Positions 23,470 to 34,539 of a stretch of 64,000 nt of DNA are shown here, one piece after another. The notes beneath the pieces are model-generated. The model worked only from the letters and a program-made list of their open reading frames with translations. It did no database searches and had not been told where the DNA came from. Within the stretch, counting starts at the first letter, position 1, and each line of letters begins with the position of its first letter. The translations under genes and the position numbers were made by a program. Origin of the DNA: Lepus europaeus (taxonomy: Eukaryota; Chordata; Mammalia; Lagomorpha; Leporidae); assembly GCF_033115175.1 (NCBI RefSeq), contig NC_084838.1, forward strand, positions 42,883,468-42,947,467. The letters run 5' to 3'.

Positions 23470-23690
23470 TGTTGAGCCCCACCTTATGGACCAGGTAACA
23501 TCCTCAGAACATTATGTGGATTGTCTTATTGCATCCAAGCAACAAATATAAGGGCTAGATGTTATTATCTTCTGCAGTTTTCAAATGAAGTAATGTGAGC
23601 TTAAGTAAATCAAGTGCGTATCTAAATTCAGTAGCTAATACATGAAAAAGGTTAGATTTAGATTCAAGTACTTCAATGCCCCCAGGAAGA
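23470..23690 (-). repeat. MIR SINE relic
   Basis: The reversed MIR order is visible: a decayed 'ccaggtaacatcctcagaac' block, TCTTATTGCATCC, GATGTTATTATCTTCTGCAG and a TTCAAATGAAGTAATGTGAG core. Confidence 0.7.
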
Positions 23691-23749
23691 ATGCTGCTGA
23701 AAATCCTTTGTGCCTTGGAAATGTAGTGTATTTATTTCCTTCAGTTTTT

Positions 23750-24200
23750 AAAATGTGCGGCTAATCGTGCAGCAGTGTGCAGATTACTGACAGAGAACCC
23801 ATGTTGTCTTTGGAGGGTGGAGGAGAGTAATCTAAACTGACATGGCTGCCTCAAATCACTGTGGCTTGGAATTTGTTAAGGGAGAGTCTGAAGCCAATTT
23901 GCTCAGGGACTGCACGGATGAGCCAGTGTCCTGTCAAAGTGCCGCACAGCTATGCCAGGCATCTCAGCAGCTCATTCCAGGAGGCACCTGTCAAAACAGC
24001 AGGCCTGGCATTCTTACAATCACACGAGGAAGAGCAGTGTTTACCTCTCAAAGACAACTTCTATATTTCTATTTAAGCATTTTAAGGGTGGTGACTAATT
24101 TCACTCACTCTGTCGTGAGAAGGGCTCACAACCGGAGCTTCCTGCCTGTGCAAATTTCTTCTAAGTAAGTGCTGATTTGTTGAAAATATTCCTTTAGTGC
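23750..24200. other. Candidate conserved non-coding block
   Basis: GC-balanced, repeat-free sequence with retained CpGs (23758, 23769, 24113, 24132) inside an AT-rich neighbourhood. An ORF of 108 codons (23842-24168) has no recognisable domain or signal. Whether it is conserved cannot be judged without alignment. Confidence 0.3.
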
Positions 24201-24307
24201 AAATGTTGAAGTTTTTCAAGTGTATATAGTCTCTTGGTTTCTTTTTTTCTTTTTCTTTTTTTTTATGATTTGAACAGGGCCATTAGCAGTTGTTAAATGA
24301 ATGTTCG

Positions 24308-24664
24308 GGCCGGCGCCTTGGCTCACTTGGCTAATCCTCCACCTGCGGCAGCAGTACCCTGGGTTCTAGTCCTGGTTGGGGCACCAGGTACTAATCCGGG
24401 TTGCTCCTCTTCCAATCCAACTCTCTGCTATGGCCCAGGAGGGCAGTGGAGGATGGCCCAAGTGCTTGGGCCCTGCACCCGCATGGGAGACCGGGAGGAA
24501 GTACCTGGCTCCTGGCTTCGGATCGGCGCAGTGTCGACCATGGCGGCCATTAGGGGAGTGAACCAACGGAAGGAGGACCTTTCTCTCTGTCTCTCTCTCA
24601 CTGTCTATAACTCTCTCTCTCTCTCTCTCACTGTCTATCTCTGCCTGGCAAAAAAAAAAAAAAA
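24308..24664 (+). repeat. CSINE with perfect TSD and CT-expanded tail
   Basis: Plus-strand copy beginning GGCCGGCGCCTTGGCTCACT, with a duplicated CT/CTGTCTAT tail region and an A run. A perfect TSD GAATGTTCG lies at 24299-24307 and 24665-24673. Confidence 0.95.
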
Positions 24665-24743
24665 GAATGTTCGAGTATAACACAGCATTGAACTAAGAGA
24701 CATCTGAGTTTAGAACCTTGAAACTAGATCTTTCAACCAACCT

Positions 24744-24867
24744 TCTTTCCTTCCTTCCTTCCTTGTCTTCTTCTCCCTCTTCCTCTTCTTCTTCCTCCTC
24801 CTCCTCTTCTTCTTATTCTTCTCTCTCTCTCTCTCTTCCTCTCTCTCTCTCTCTCTCGTTTCTTTTT
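24744..24867 (-). repeat. Long polypyrimidine/polypurine tract
   Basis: About 120 bp of almost pure C and T on the plus strand, made of CTTC, CCT and CT units. On the other strand it yields an Arg/Glu-rich ORF, which is not a gene. Confidence 0.9.
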
Positions 24868-24889
24868 TGAAATGAAAGTGGTCAGGTCA

Positions 24890-25600
24890 ACTACAAGGCT
24901 TGTGTAGGGAAAGGAGCCTGAGGTCTGAGCCTCAGCTGCACCACTGTTGGACAGCTCCCCACTGACCTGCATGGGCTGCTGATTGACAACTCCAGGCAAT
25001 TTGTGATTTGACAATCTGGGCTGACCTGCAGGTGTGGCAGGCCCACATGACTGCCTGGTCCGACCCGCATGACAAGTCCCCTTCTGTGCATCATACAAAC
25101 TCATTTCTCTTTCTGTGAACTTCCAGGATCACCTTGCATGTAATCCACCCTTTCCATGTAATCGAAACTAAGTTTTGTTATGTTGCAAATGTAGAACCAG
25201 GGTTAGCTGGACATATCCAATATGGCTGCAGGATGTGTTCCCCTCACCCCATCTCCACCCCTTCAGGTAATTATAATGTCATTACAATGCAATTACCATG
25301 GGAGACACACCCACTCCTATCATGCATCTGACACCATGCCGCTTCCAATTTTCCAAAAACGGGCACACAAATGGGCCGTGATTGAACCCCACATCGAACT
25401 CTGCCCCTTTGGAGTATTCAACTGGGCTCCATCCTGGGCATTGCCCCAGTGACTCAGAATGTTATAAAGAGAAGTCTTAGCCAGGTTGAGGGCCTTTTCG
25501 CTGTGGGAAGTTTTTCTCCCTTCACAAGTGGAGACAAGATCCTGCAGTAAGCTGAGACAGGTGTCTCACAGCTCACACCACCAGGAAGCCTCAAAAGAAA
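24890..25600 (+). mobile_element. LTR-like relic (same family as 41030-41760)
   Basis: Shares ordered blocks with 41030-41760: a TTAGCTGGACATATCCAATA region, TAATGTCATTACAATGC then ACCATGGG, GACACCATGCCGCTTC and AACTCTGCCCCTTTGGAGTA. A TATAAAG at 25464 followed by CCTTTTCGCTGTGGG looks like an LTR core promoter and R region. I infer a solitary LTR of an unidentified class I-like family. Confidence 0.5.
25464..25470 (+). promoter_or_regulatory. TATA-like box in the LTR relic
   Basis: TATAAAG about 130 bp from the end of the LTR-like relic. Function is inferred from position only. Confidence 0.35.
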
Positions 25601-25665
25601 AAGCAAAAGGTGCTGAACTGTATATTAGCTGAAACAAACAAAGCACTTGTTCCATTCTGAATACT

Positions 25666-25685
25666 TTAAAAGTTATTTGAAAGGC

Positions 25686-25743
<58 letters not shown>

Positions 25744-26008
25744 AATTCTTCTATTAGTTCATTTGTTTCCCGAATGCTCACAACAGTTGGGACGGGGCCA
25801 AATGTAAGCCAGAAGTCTATAACTCAGTTCAGGTCTCCCATGTAGGTAGCAGGGACCCAAATACTTAGACTATCATCTATCACCTTCCAGGATGTGCATT
25901 AGCAGGAAGCTAGATGGAAAGTAGAATGGTTGGACTCAAACCAGGTACTCCCATAAAGGATGTGAGTGTTCCAAGCAATGTCTAAATTGCAGTGCCAAAA
26001 GCCCACCC
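25666..26008 (-). repeat. CSINE, older subfamily, with long (GA)n
   Basis: Short tail TTATTTGAAAGGCAGG, then an uninterrupted (GA)n at 25689-25741, then a diverged body containing AGGATGTGCATTAGCAGGAA. It resembles the copy at 8897. Confidence 0.82.
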
Positions 26009-26024
26009 CCTCTTCTGAATTCTT

Positions 26025-26165
26025 CTAACAGCCTTCACTGACAATTCACTTTGCTAAGTGCTGACTGTACAAAGATGAGTAATCCAGGGACCTTGGCAGT
26101 CAGGAGCTCAGAGTCCGGGTAAAGACACAGAAAAGTAAACTACTAATTAAACACACCATGTGCAC
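26025..26165 (-). repeat. L2-like relic
   Basis: The blocks TTTGCTAAGTGCTGACTG, ACAAAGATGAGTAATCC and CAGGAGCTCAGAGTC, then AAGTAAACTACTAATTA follow the reversed 3' region of L2-type elements. Confidence 0.55.
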
Positions 26166-26804
26166 TTAAACATATTTAGAATGAGTATAATAAACACACA
26201 CACACACACAGTGAGAAAAACTTTTGATCCAGTAGTCAGTGCACAACAGAAGAGCAGAAGCAGGGTCATCTGACCATTCTGGGGACAAAAAAAAGTTTCC
26301 ACAAAAGGCAAAGCTAGAGCCAGTGTTACAACTCGATGGCAAGAAAAAGATGACTTAAAAGGAATGGGAGGAAAAAGGAGAAGCATGAAGGGGAAGAGGG
26401 AAGGGTGGGAGACGAGGGAGGGAATGAGAAGGCACAGAGCATGACGTTAAATGACTTCCATTCCCACGAATGTGGTTTGCTCTGTGATTTGATGAAGGAA
26501 TGGAAAATCAGAATATCTGTTGTATTTGCATTCAGTTAGCTTTCAGAGCTCCTGTTCCTTTTCTCTGTATAGTTCTTTTTATTCTTACAACTGAGTTTTA
26601 GACACTTGCTTAGTAGGGACACTTGCTTATAGCAATTAAACCTAAATCTCAATTTCTGGGAGCTGGTACCTTTACAAAGGTCTGCAAATAATTCTGGGTG
26701 TGCTTCTGGATTGACAACCATTGGCAAGGACTGAAACAACAGAAGTAGCTGTGCTCATACTACCAGGATGAATGCTACTTAAAAACATATGGTAAGAACA
26801 CCTA
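26166..26804. other. Single-copy DNA
   Basis: No gene. An (AC)n run at 26192-26210 and a purine-rich stretch at 26360-26440 are the only visible features. Confidence 0.5.
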
Positions 26805-26940
26805 GCATAAGATCTACCCTCTTAACAAAATTTTAAGTGGAAAATACAGTATTGTTACCTATAGGCACAACATTGTTTACCAGAAATCTAGACTTTACTC
26901 ATTTTATGTGACTGAAGTTTGCTGTTTAATGTTACTTAAT
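26805..26940 (+). repeat. L1M-type relic
   Basis: ATACAGTATTGTTACCTATA followed by a decayed ACTTTACTCATTTTATGTGA block matches the ancient L1-associated UTR sequence also seen at 8691. Confidence 0.55.
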
Positions 26941-28157
26941 AAAGACATGCAACTAAGAGAAGGTGACAATATTCTGCTTTTTCGTGAATGCTGACAAGTA
27001 AAGGAGACCTTTCTGGAATCTAAGAGTTGGAAAAGAAACTTGGGTTTTTATTTATAGTTGTAGTGTCAGTAAATTTTTTTTCAGACACTTACCTAGAATC
27101 CTGTAATGATCTCTGTTGGATTCAGTCTCTGGCTTCACAAGTGAAGCTCAAGTTGGCATTTTTATTAAGTCATCATGTGAGAGCCAGATGAAGGGAGCAT
27201 CTGTGGGACATCGCCTGTCCCAGGTCCTGCCTTAGATAAAAGGTGGAAAGACAGCAGGCAGCAGACCACAAAGGCTCTGTCACCTGGGTTCAGCTTTGTG
27301 GGAGGCTTTGCACTGCCAGTGTGTGCATGCCTCTTTCACTTGCTCCTGGACAGCTATGCCTCCACATACTCGTGGTTACCATATCTTATCCTGCTAGTTA
27401 AACACTGACACTCCATGGAAAATGAGTTACAAAGCTAAAAGAGGATGTAAGAGATGCCATTAGAAAGGGTGCATAAAGATTTTATGGGTCTCCAGCTATT
27501 TTTTTTAACTATATCACGACAGAAATGTCACTTCTTATCATCGTACACATTAGCAAGGAAAAACATTAAAACATTTTGCTAAAAGAAATCTTTCTTCAAA
27601 ACTCCAAATTCCTAAAGGATATGAAAAGAACCATTGGGAAAATGATCTTGAAGTTAAAAGTCCAGGATCAGTGCTGTCTTAATTGAAGACATTTGCTAAA
27701 CAGCTTCTAGTTGGGACTAGAGTGAAGGCACAGATTTCTAATTCTTGCGACTGTAATAGTGCCAGAAGTAAGCAAAGGAGATCCCGGAAAACACCACACT
27801 TAGCCTTTAGTTTGCAAGGGACACAGCATGTGGCAGTCTGCCTGTGGAAGCCCTTTTCCCCTGAGAAATCAGTAATCCCAGGAATCAGCAGCACCAAGAG
27901 CAATAGCACCATGGAAATCAGACAGGGGCAGGAGGTGGCCTGCTGCCTGCCAGGGGAAGGAGGCGGCGTGTGGCTCTTCTTGCAGAGCACATGGCCTGGT
28001 GGAGTCGAACCCTGTGGGAGGTGTGCTCAGCTGTTGCCCCATGGACTCCTCTTTCAGAAATTTATCCAGAGAAATGGGCCTAGAAGTTGACACAGATTTA
28101 GCAAGCTTTATTCACAGTAGCATAGAATTATAAACAACCATTACCAGAACAATTTTT
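26941..28157. other. Single-copy DNA, some GC-balanced parts
   Basis: No repeat recognised. Overlapping ORFs at 27679-28093 (up to 135 codons on the plus strand) have no recognisable domain. The minus-strand frame contains MVLLLLVLLIPG, which looks signal-like, but there is no other support for a gene. Confidence 0.4.
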
Positions 28158-28172
28158 AAAAATGAAATAACC

Positions 28173-28486
28173 GGGGCCAACCACTGTGGCATAGCAGGTA
28201 AAGCCACCGCCTTGCAGTGCTGGCATCCCATATGGATGCTGGTTCGTGTCCTAGCTGCTCTACTTCTGATCCAGCTCTCTGCTATGGCCTGGGAAAGCAG
28301 TAGAAGGTGGCCCAAGTCCTTGGGCCCCTGCACCTGCATGGGAGACCTGGCTCCTGGCTTCGGATCGGCACAGCTCCAGCTGTTGTGGCCAACTGAGGAG
28401 TGAACCAGCAGATGGGAGACCTCTCCTTCTCTCTCTGCCTCTCCTTTCTCAGTGTAACTCTTTCAAGTAAAATAAATAAATCTTTA
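28173..28486 (+). repeat. CSINE with perfect 15-bp TSD
   Basis: Starts GGGGCCAACCACTGTGGCAT and ends AATAAATAAATCTTT. The TSD AAAAATGAAATAACC is perfect at 28158-28172 and 28487-28501. Confidence 0.96.
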
Positions 28487-28501
28487 AAAAATGAAATAAC
28501 C

Positions 28502-29589
28502 AAATAATGAATATTATTTTATTAGAAATGATGCTTTAATGGAATCGTTAATAGCATATAAACTCTCAGCAAATCACACTTAAGTGAAAAAAATGCTCTA
28601 TTATAACAGTAGCTTCATAAACCAATATAAAGGACATTTACACTGTATTTCTGAAAGTCTTTCAAAGGTGAATGTTTTGTCCAAATTCCTGAAATCAAAT
28701 GTGTCAACGGATGTCAAAAGGTTTTTGTCAGTGTTAACATAAATAAAAACAAATGACACAGAGAGAGAAGAGACCACCCGGGGGAAAGAGGGAGAGAGAG
28801 ACTATCTCAAGAATAATAGTTAATTTGGAATACCCGTGTGTTGCAATGGGAAGAACAGAGCATTGCAATGGAAATTTGCAGGCCATAATAAACTACTGGC
28901 ATGTTCAGGGAGCTTGAGGCAAGGGAGTCTTTAAAGGCAAAATGGTGCTTTGAAGCCATCGTCTTCTGCTACAAAGGATTAATAACCAGGGTGATGTTAA
29001 TCCAAATTGAATGGGTAATTGTGGGCAGGTGTCTTTAGAGTAGTTGTTCTGGGACAGGGTTGTGGGGGCTACTGTATGATGTTCTAGTTCTGGCAGACTC
29101 CTTTGTGATAGTTTTGATCAGGCGATTATATGTAATAACTTTTTCTTCATAACCTCCTGGATTTATTTATTTTTGTTACATAGGTAACTCTGTTTTCATT
29201 CTGAAAACTTCCACATTGCTTTCACAGCAGCCACCAAGCATGGTAGTTGATGCATGGTTGTCATTCTCTGTCCATGCGAGGACCCCATGGGTGTGAAAGG
29301 GGAACTTCTTGATTAATGATATCTTCAGTTATGTTCATTCATAACATATTAGGCACTTGAGAATGAAATATGCATTCCCACCTCTCGCCAAAAGTATGTT
29401 CCAGTATATTACAGAGGGGTGAAATATTGAACCATGTTAAACACACAGTGATACAATTAAAAACAGTGGATTCTCTCACCTCAAATAGGATCTTGGAATT
29501 TTCAAAGCCTTGACTCAGATGCCAAACATCATCTGTAGAGACCTTCTATCACAATTTCAAGGCAAACTTTTTAATAGTCAGCACTGGTA
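28502..29589. other. Single-copy DNA, possible unrecognised LTR-like part
   Basis: Mostly unrecognised. The stretch 28775-29150 has a more balanced composition and could be an old LTR, but I cannot match it to another copy in the window. Confidence 0.35.
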
Positions 29590-29612
29590 ATTAATAATAA
29601 TAATAATAATAG
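29590..29612 (+). repeat. (TAA)n microsatellite
   Basis: About seven TAA/AAT units at the start of a diverged CSINE. Confidence 0.85.
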
Positions 29613-29870
29613 GAAGGACATTTAGCCTAGTGGCTAAGACACCAGTGAAAGGAATTGCATCCCATATCACAGTTCCTGGGTTTAATACCTACTCTGGCTT
29701 CAGACTCAAGTTTCCTGTCTCTGTGGACTCTGGGAGGTAGCAGTGGTGACTCAGGTAATCAGGCTGTTGTCATCCCTATGCGACACCTGGATTGGGTTCT
29801 GGGCTCCTGGCTTTGACCTGTGGCACTCTGGGGGCCATGTATTATTTAAATAAAAATAAATTATTGAATA
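29613..29870 (+). repeat. Diverged CSINE
   Basis: Recognisable order of head (ATTTAGCCTAGTGGCTAAGA), middle (TTCCTGGGTTTAATACC) and TGGGCTCCTGGCTTTGACCT, with an AT-rich tail; much older than its neighbours. Confidence 0.7.
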
Positions 29871-30252
29871 AATTTTCAATATATTTGAAAATGAAGTTGA
29901 AATCCCAGTATTATTTGATTTCTCTTGAATCTGCACCACTGTGCATAAAGGGCCATCAAAGGTCAAACTCCTGATAAGGAAATAAGGAAATCCACATCTT
30001 TGTGATGTTTACATTGCTGTCTGTGGCTATAGTATCTCAAAATTTTAGCCTCTATGTGTGAAGGAGGGTTTGACTCAAACTTTGTGACACCAAATAAGAG
30101 AATATAATGATATATTCAATATTTTTCTCAGTAAATTTTTTCTCCATTTTAAATACATTCTTTCTTTCCCCCAAAGCTCTTAGTGAATCATCAAGCTGGA
30201 TAACACAAAACAGAATGTTAGTACATAAATGTCTTAGAATTAAGAAAATATT
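29871..30252. other. Single-copy AT-rich DNA
   Basis: Nothing recognised. Confidence 0.5.
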
Positions 30253-30490
30253 GGGGCTAGCACCGTGGCATAGCGGGTAAAACTGCTGCCTGCAGTGCCG
30301 GCATCCCATATGGGTACCTGTTCCAGTCTCAGCTCCTCCACTTCCAATCCAGCTCTCTGCTATGGCCTCAGGAGCAGTAGAAGATGGCCCAAGTCCTTGG
30401 GCCCCTGCATCTGCATGGGAAGACCCAGAGGAAGCTCCTGGCTCTGGCTTTGGATCGGCACAGCTCTGGCCATTGCGGCCAATTGGGGAG
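30253..30490 (+). repeat. CSINE, 3'-truncated, left arm of a tail-to-tail pair
   Basis: Starts GGGGCTAGCACCGTGGCATA and stops at GGCCAATTGGGGAG with no tail. Its head carries GGGTAAAACTGCTGCCTGCA. It is fused directly to the inverted copy that follows. Confidence 0.92.
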
Positions 30491-30742
30491 TCTTCCATCC
30501 GATGGTTCACTCCCCAACTGGCTGCAAGGGCCGGAGCTGTGCCAATCCGAAGCCAGGAGCCAGGAGCTTCTTCTGGGTCTCCCATGCAGGTGCAGGAGCC
30601 CAAGAACTTGAGCCATCTTCTGCTCCTTTCCTAGGCCATAGCAGAGAGCTGGATTGGAAGCGGAGCAGCCAGGACTAGAACCCGTATGGGATGCTGGCAC
30701 TTCAGGCCAGGGTATTAACCCACTGCACCACAGCGCTGGCCC
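30491..30742 (-). repeat. CSINE, 3'-truncated, right arm of a tail-to-tail pair
   Basis: Minus-strand copy whose head ends at CACCACAGCGCTGGCCCC. It has the different head variant GGCCAGGGTATTAACCCACT, as in the copy at 60668. The two arms are therefore different subfamilies, and together they form an imperfect palindrome of about 490 bp. Confidence 0.92.
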
Positions 30743-31700
30743 CTCCTATCAACAGTTTGTAAGAGTTCCTCTTTCTCTATATCCTTGCCAGCATTTATTA
30801 CTCTTTTTATAATAGCCATTCTTTTTTAAACTTTTATTTTAGTTATATAAGTTTCACGTATTTCATATGTATAGATTTAGGAACACAGTGGTACTTCCAC
30901 CCTACCCTCCCTCCCGCTGACGCTCCAACCCTTTTTCCTCTTCTCTCCCCTTTTCCCTACTCTTAGTTTTTATGAAGACCTATTTTCAGTTAATACCTCA
31001 GATGGTTAACCCTACACTTAAGTGAAGAGTTCAACAAATAGTATGAAGGAACTAAACACTGTTCTTTAACAGAAGAGACAAAGGCTGTAAACAAACATCA
31101 AATCTCAATATGTCCTTTTCACTCCAATACAGTACATTTTGGGTACTCCATTAGTTACCACAGATCATGTAAAACATATGGAATCTGTCTCTTTGGGATT
31201 GGCTAATTTCACTAAGTATAATATTTTCCATTGTATCCATTTTGTTGCAAACGATATAATTTCTTTTTTTATATAGCTGAGAAGTACTTCATTGTGTATA
31301 CATACCATAATTTCTTTATCCAGTCATCAGTTGATAGACATTGGGTTGATTCCATATCTTAGCTATTGTGAATTGAGTTGGGGGAAATGATACCTCATCG
31401 TGGTTTTGATTTGAATATCTCTGATGGTTAGTGATATTGGACATTTTTTCATATATTTTTGAGCATTTGTATTTCTTCTTTCAGGAATTTGTCATTTAGG
31501 TCCGTTGCCCATTTCGTAATTGTATTGGTTGGTATTACTTTTGGTTGAGTTTTTTGAGTTGCTGATAAATTTTGAACATCAATCCTTTGTCAGATAAGTA
31601 GCTTACAAATGTTTTCTCCCATTCTGTCAGATGTCTCTTCAGTCTATCTATTGTTTCCATTGCTGTGCAGAAGCTTCTGAGTTGGATATAATCCCATATA
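30743..31700 (-). mobile_element. Old LINE-1 3' end
   Basis: A short ORF2 piece at 30743-30815 (TTGCCAGCATTTATTACTC) adjoins an older L1 3' end. The tail begins near 30825, followed by an old-type 3' UTR (TTTAGGAACACAGTGGTACT, shared with 48850) and the C-terminal part of ORF2 to about 31700. Many indels; no open frame. Confidence 0.75.
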
Positions 31701-33040
31701 TCTTTTTAAACTTTATTTTCTTCTGTAAATCAGTATTTTTTCATATTTTGTCACATCACTTTTTATCTCTAATTTAGTAGCGTTCATATAATTCAAAATT
31801 ATGGATCCTTGCTAATCCCATATCACTTTATTACTGCATTTAACTCCTCTCAGAGTGTAATATTTCATTTTTTGTTTAGTCATCTTCACACACAATATTT
31901 ACCTTAAAATAATATTCCTGGCTTCCCTATATGTGCAGACTGCTTTATAAAAGTTCATCTTACCTGCTGTGGGGTGCAGCAATCTATAGCAAAAGGAGAA
32001 GAGTTGGGACTATCAGCACCAGTATGGAGCTTTGTCTTCCTTAATTCCTGTTTATAGTTCTTGAAGCCTCCCAGAGAACAGGCTGACTTTCTGTTCATTG
32101 TTCCAGTGGCCCAGTTTAGAGACAGAGTATCGCAGGTCTGTCCTCCTTTCTCTGTCTTCCACTGGGGTCCTATCTGTTGCCTTGAGAGAATAATCCAATG
32201 ACACTCCAGGTTTCACATGCACATCGTTTCCACCATTCATGTTCGTGGACCAGAGCTACTCAAAGTGTTTCTTGATGAGATGAGAGTGCTTCCTAATGTA
32301 TTGCTTTTCTCAGGTTGTTCTTTCTATTTCAGCAACCATCACTGCACTTTAAGGAATAGATAATCCTGACAAGGATTATTCAGAATTTGCTTTCCAGGAT
32401 ATTGAGCTGCTCGCAGAAAGGGGCTGTGTGTTATTCCTTACAACATCTTCCTTCCAAGCTGCTTTCATTTGTATGAAATGTCAAAAAAAAAAAAAAAAAA
32501 GATCTGTGTTTTATAGCTTATCTAATTTTCCCAGAGGGTTTATGTAGGATTTCCACATTTGTGCATTTGTCATTTCAGCCTGCTTCTCAGGGAAGGGAAG
32601 ATGGGTGCCAGGGATTTGTGGTGTGAGAGGAGAAATGCAAGAAGCATACATTTGGATGCTTTTAGTCCTCCAGTATCTGCTTTCCTCTCTCTCCCATAAC
32701 CCTGTGCCCAGCAAATGAACATGCTTCTGGTTTCCTGGAGACAGCTGAGGCTGTCAGAAATTATCCTGTGTAATGTGACAGTTCCCTGTCTCTAAATAGA
32801 GTCTTGGGGTTTTAACTTACCTGTGTCTTCGATACTGGCTGAAGCTGATGCGCCTTCCAGTGAAGACTTTTATATCTTCAATTAAATTCTTAAATTCAGT
32901 GCTATTATTTTTCCATGTTTATTCTTCCCTCCACATCATGACATATTCTAAAGCTTAAAAAAACTTTAAAAAACACAGTAAGAAATTTTAATATTAAATA
33001 AAAATGATAAAGTTAATTGAAGAATAAATATTCTTTTTTA
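31701..33040. other. Single-copy DNA
   Basis: No gene or confident repeat. An A run lies at 32482-32500. ORFs of 62-67 codons on the minus strand show no known domain. Confidence 0.45.
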
Positions 33041-33355
33041 TAGATTTATTTATTAATTTTAAAGTCAAAGTTTCAGAGAGAGGTAGAGATAGAGAGAATC
33101 TTCCATCTGCTGGTTTACTCCCCAGATGGCTGCAAAGGCAGCACTGGACCAGGCTGAGGCCAGGAGCCAGAAGCTTCATCTGGGTTTCCTGCTTGGGTGG
33201 CAGAGCCCAAGCACTTGGGCCATCTGCTGCTGCTTTTCTCAGGCCATTAGCAGGGAGCTGGGTCAGAAATGGAGGCACTGAGACACAAACCAGAATTCAT
33301 ATGGGATGCCAGCGTCACAGCCAGCAGCTTTACCTGTTATGTCACAATGCCAGCT
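33041..33355 (-). repeat. CSINE
   Basis: Tail TATAGATTTATTTATTAATT, a short GA stretch, body with GGCTGAGGCCAGGAGCCAGA and head ending GTCACAATGCCAGCTC. Confidence 0.9.
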
Positions 33356-33371
33356 CTGAAGAAATATTCTT

Positions 33372-33713
33372 TTTTTTTTCTTTTTTCTTTTTTTTTTTTT
33401 GACAGGGCAGAGTGGACAGTGAGAGAGAGACAGAGAGAAAGGTCTTCCTTTTTGCCGTTGGTTCACCCCTCCGATGGCCGCCGCGGTAGCGCGCTGCGGC
33501 CGGCGCACCGTGCTGTTCCGATGGCAGGAGCCAGGTGCTTCTCCTGGTCTCCCATGGGGTGCAGGGCCCACGGACTTGGGCCATCCTCCACTGCACTCCC
33601 TGGCCACAGCAGAGAGCTGGCCTGGAAGAGGGGCAACCGGGACAGGATCGGTACCCTGACCGGGACTAGAACCCGGTGTGCCGGCGCCGCAAGGCGGAGG
33701 ATTAGCCTGGTGA
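33372..33713 (-). repeat. Young-type CSINE, 5'-truncated, with TSD
   Basis: CpG-rich copy of the GACAGGGCAGAGTGGACAGTG subfamily lacking the last roughly 20 bases of the head. The TSD GAAATATTCTT is perfect at 33361-33371 and 33714-33724. The 187-codon ORF through it is accidental. Confidence 0.94.
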
Positions 33714-33724
33714 GAAATATTCTT

Positions 33725-33884
33725 AAATTATGCAGCTTTAAAATTCAGGGGCGTGGTATGTTTCCCTACAGAATTTCTTTAGATGACCCACGTTCCCTCT
33801 TAAATCATTACTTGGGGTTTTATAAATTTTAACATTTTAATCCGTGTAATTGTCTTGTTATATATTATAAATTTATTTCTGATG
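33725..33884. other. Single-copy DNA
   Basis: Short AT-rich spacer; nothing recognised. Confidence 0.4.
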
Positions 33885-34400
33885 CTGCAAAACCCCAAAA
33901 CCCAGGTCTTCTCACCCCATGAGCACTGAGCCAATCCCTGATACTGGGATTGGGGAGGATAGTAGATATTTATTTTGTAAAACTAAGAGCCCAGACAACT
34001 ATTGCTTAATTCTTGGGCTCCCCAGGGTTTAAGGGTAAGCAATCTCAGGATGGTTGTTGGGGTTCGGAGATGCATGTTCAGTTCATGTGCAGGCCTCTGA
34101 TTGATCCTCAATGCTCACGGTCCTTTGATTAGTCACTGACAGCATGGCCATCATGTTCATTTGGGAATTTTGGTGATGGTAAAATGAGCTGCAGCCAGTC
34201 TGGAGCTACATGCAGGTGGCTGTTACATTGCTTGTTCAGGGCCTGGGTTCCTGTTTAAAAACCAAAACCAACCTACCATTAAGTTGTTTTCCATAAAGGA
34301 GTTTACTGAACTCCTGAGTCTTGGATCTAGGATCCTGTGGGGCGCTTAGACCTCTCATACCACTCCCTTAATTCAGTGTGGTAAGAGGTTGATTTGAAGT
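33885..34400 (-). mobile_element. LTR-like relic (family shared with 7590-8015)
   Basis: Same layout as 7590-8015 in the same orientation, with a reversed AATAAA (TTTATT near 33970), GGGCTCCCCAGGGTTTAAGG and GATTGATCCTCAATGCTCAC. Probably a solitary ERVL/MaLR-like LTR. Confidence 0.5.
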
Positions 34401-34539
34401 CATCAAAGCTGGAAAAGACATTTAAGCTAAAGGAGAGGAACTGAGAGACTAGGGCTGAATAACCTACATCAGGCACTGCATAGGTGCTTGGTTTCATTGG
34501 CACATAGAAAAATTATTATAATCTACAATTGTTTTTTAT

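Noticed and set aside
25689..25741. CRISPR-like or satellite array
   Set aside because: It is a simple (GA)n run inside a SINE; there are no spaced repeats.
27679..28093. Overlapping ORFs, including a signal-like Leu-rich stretch on the minus strand
   Set aside because: No recognisable domain, no splice or promoter context and open frames on both strands; chance is the better explanation.
30052..30603. 183-codon ORF on the minus strand
   Set aside because: It crosses the tail-to-tail CSINE pair and has no protein-like features.
30253..30742. Twin-primed single CSINE
   Set aside because: The two arms carry different head variants, so they come from two source RNAs.
33269..33832. 187-codon ORF on the plus strand
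   Set aside because: It runs through two CSINEs; the Arg/Glu-rich and Pro/Gly-rich parts are SINE translation.
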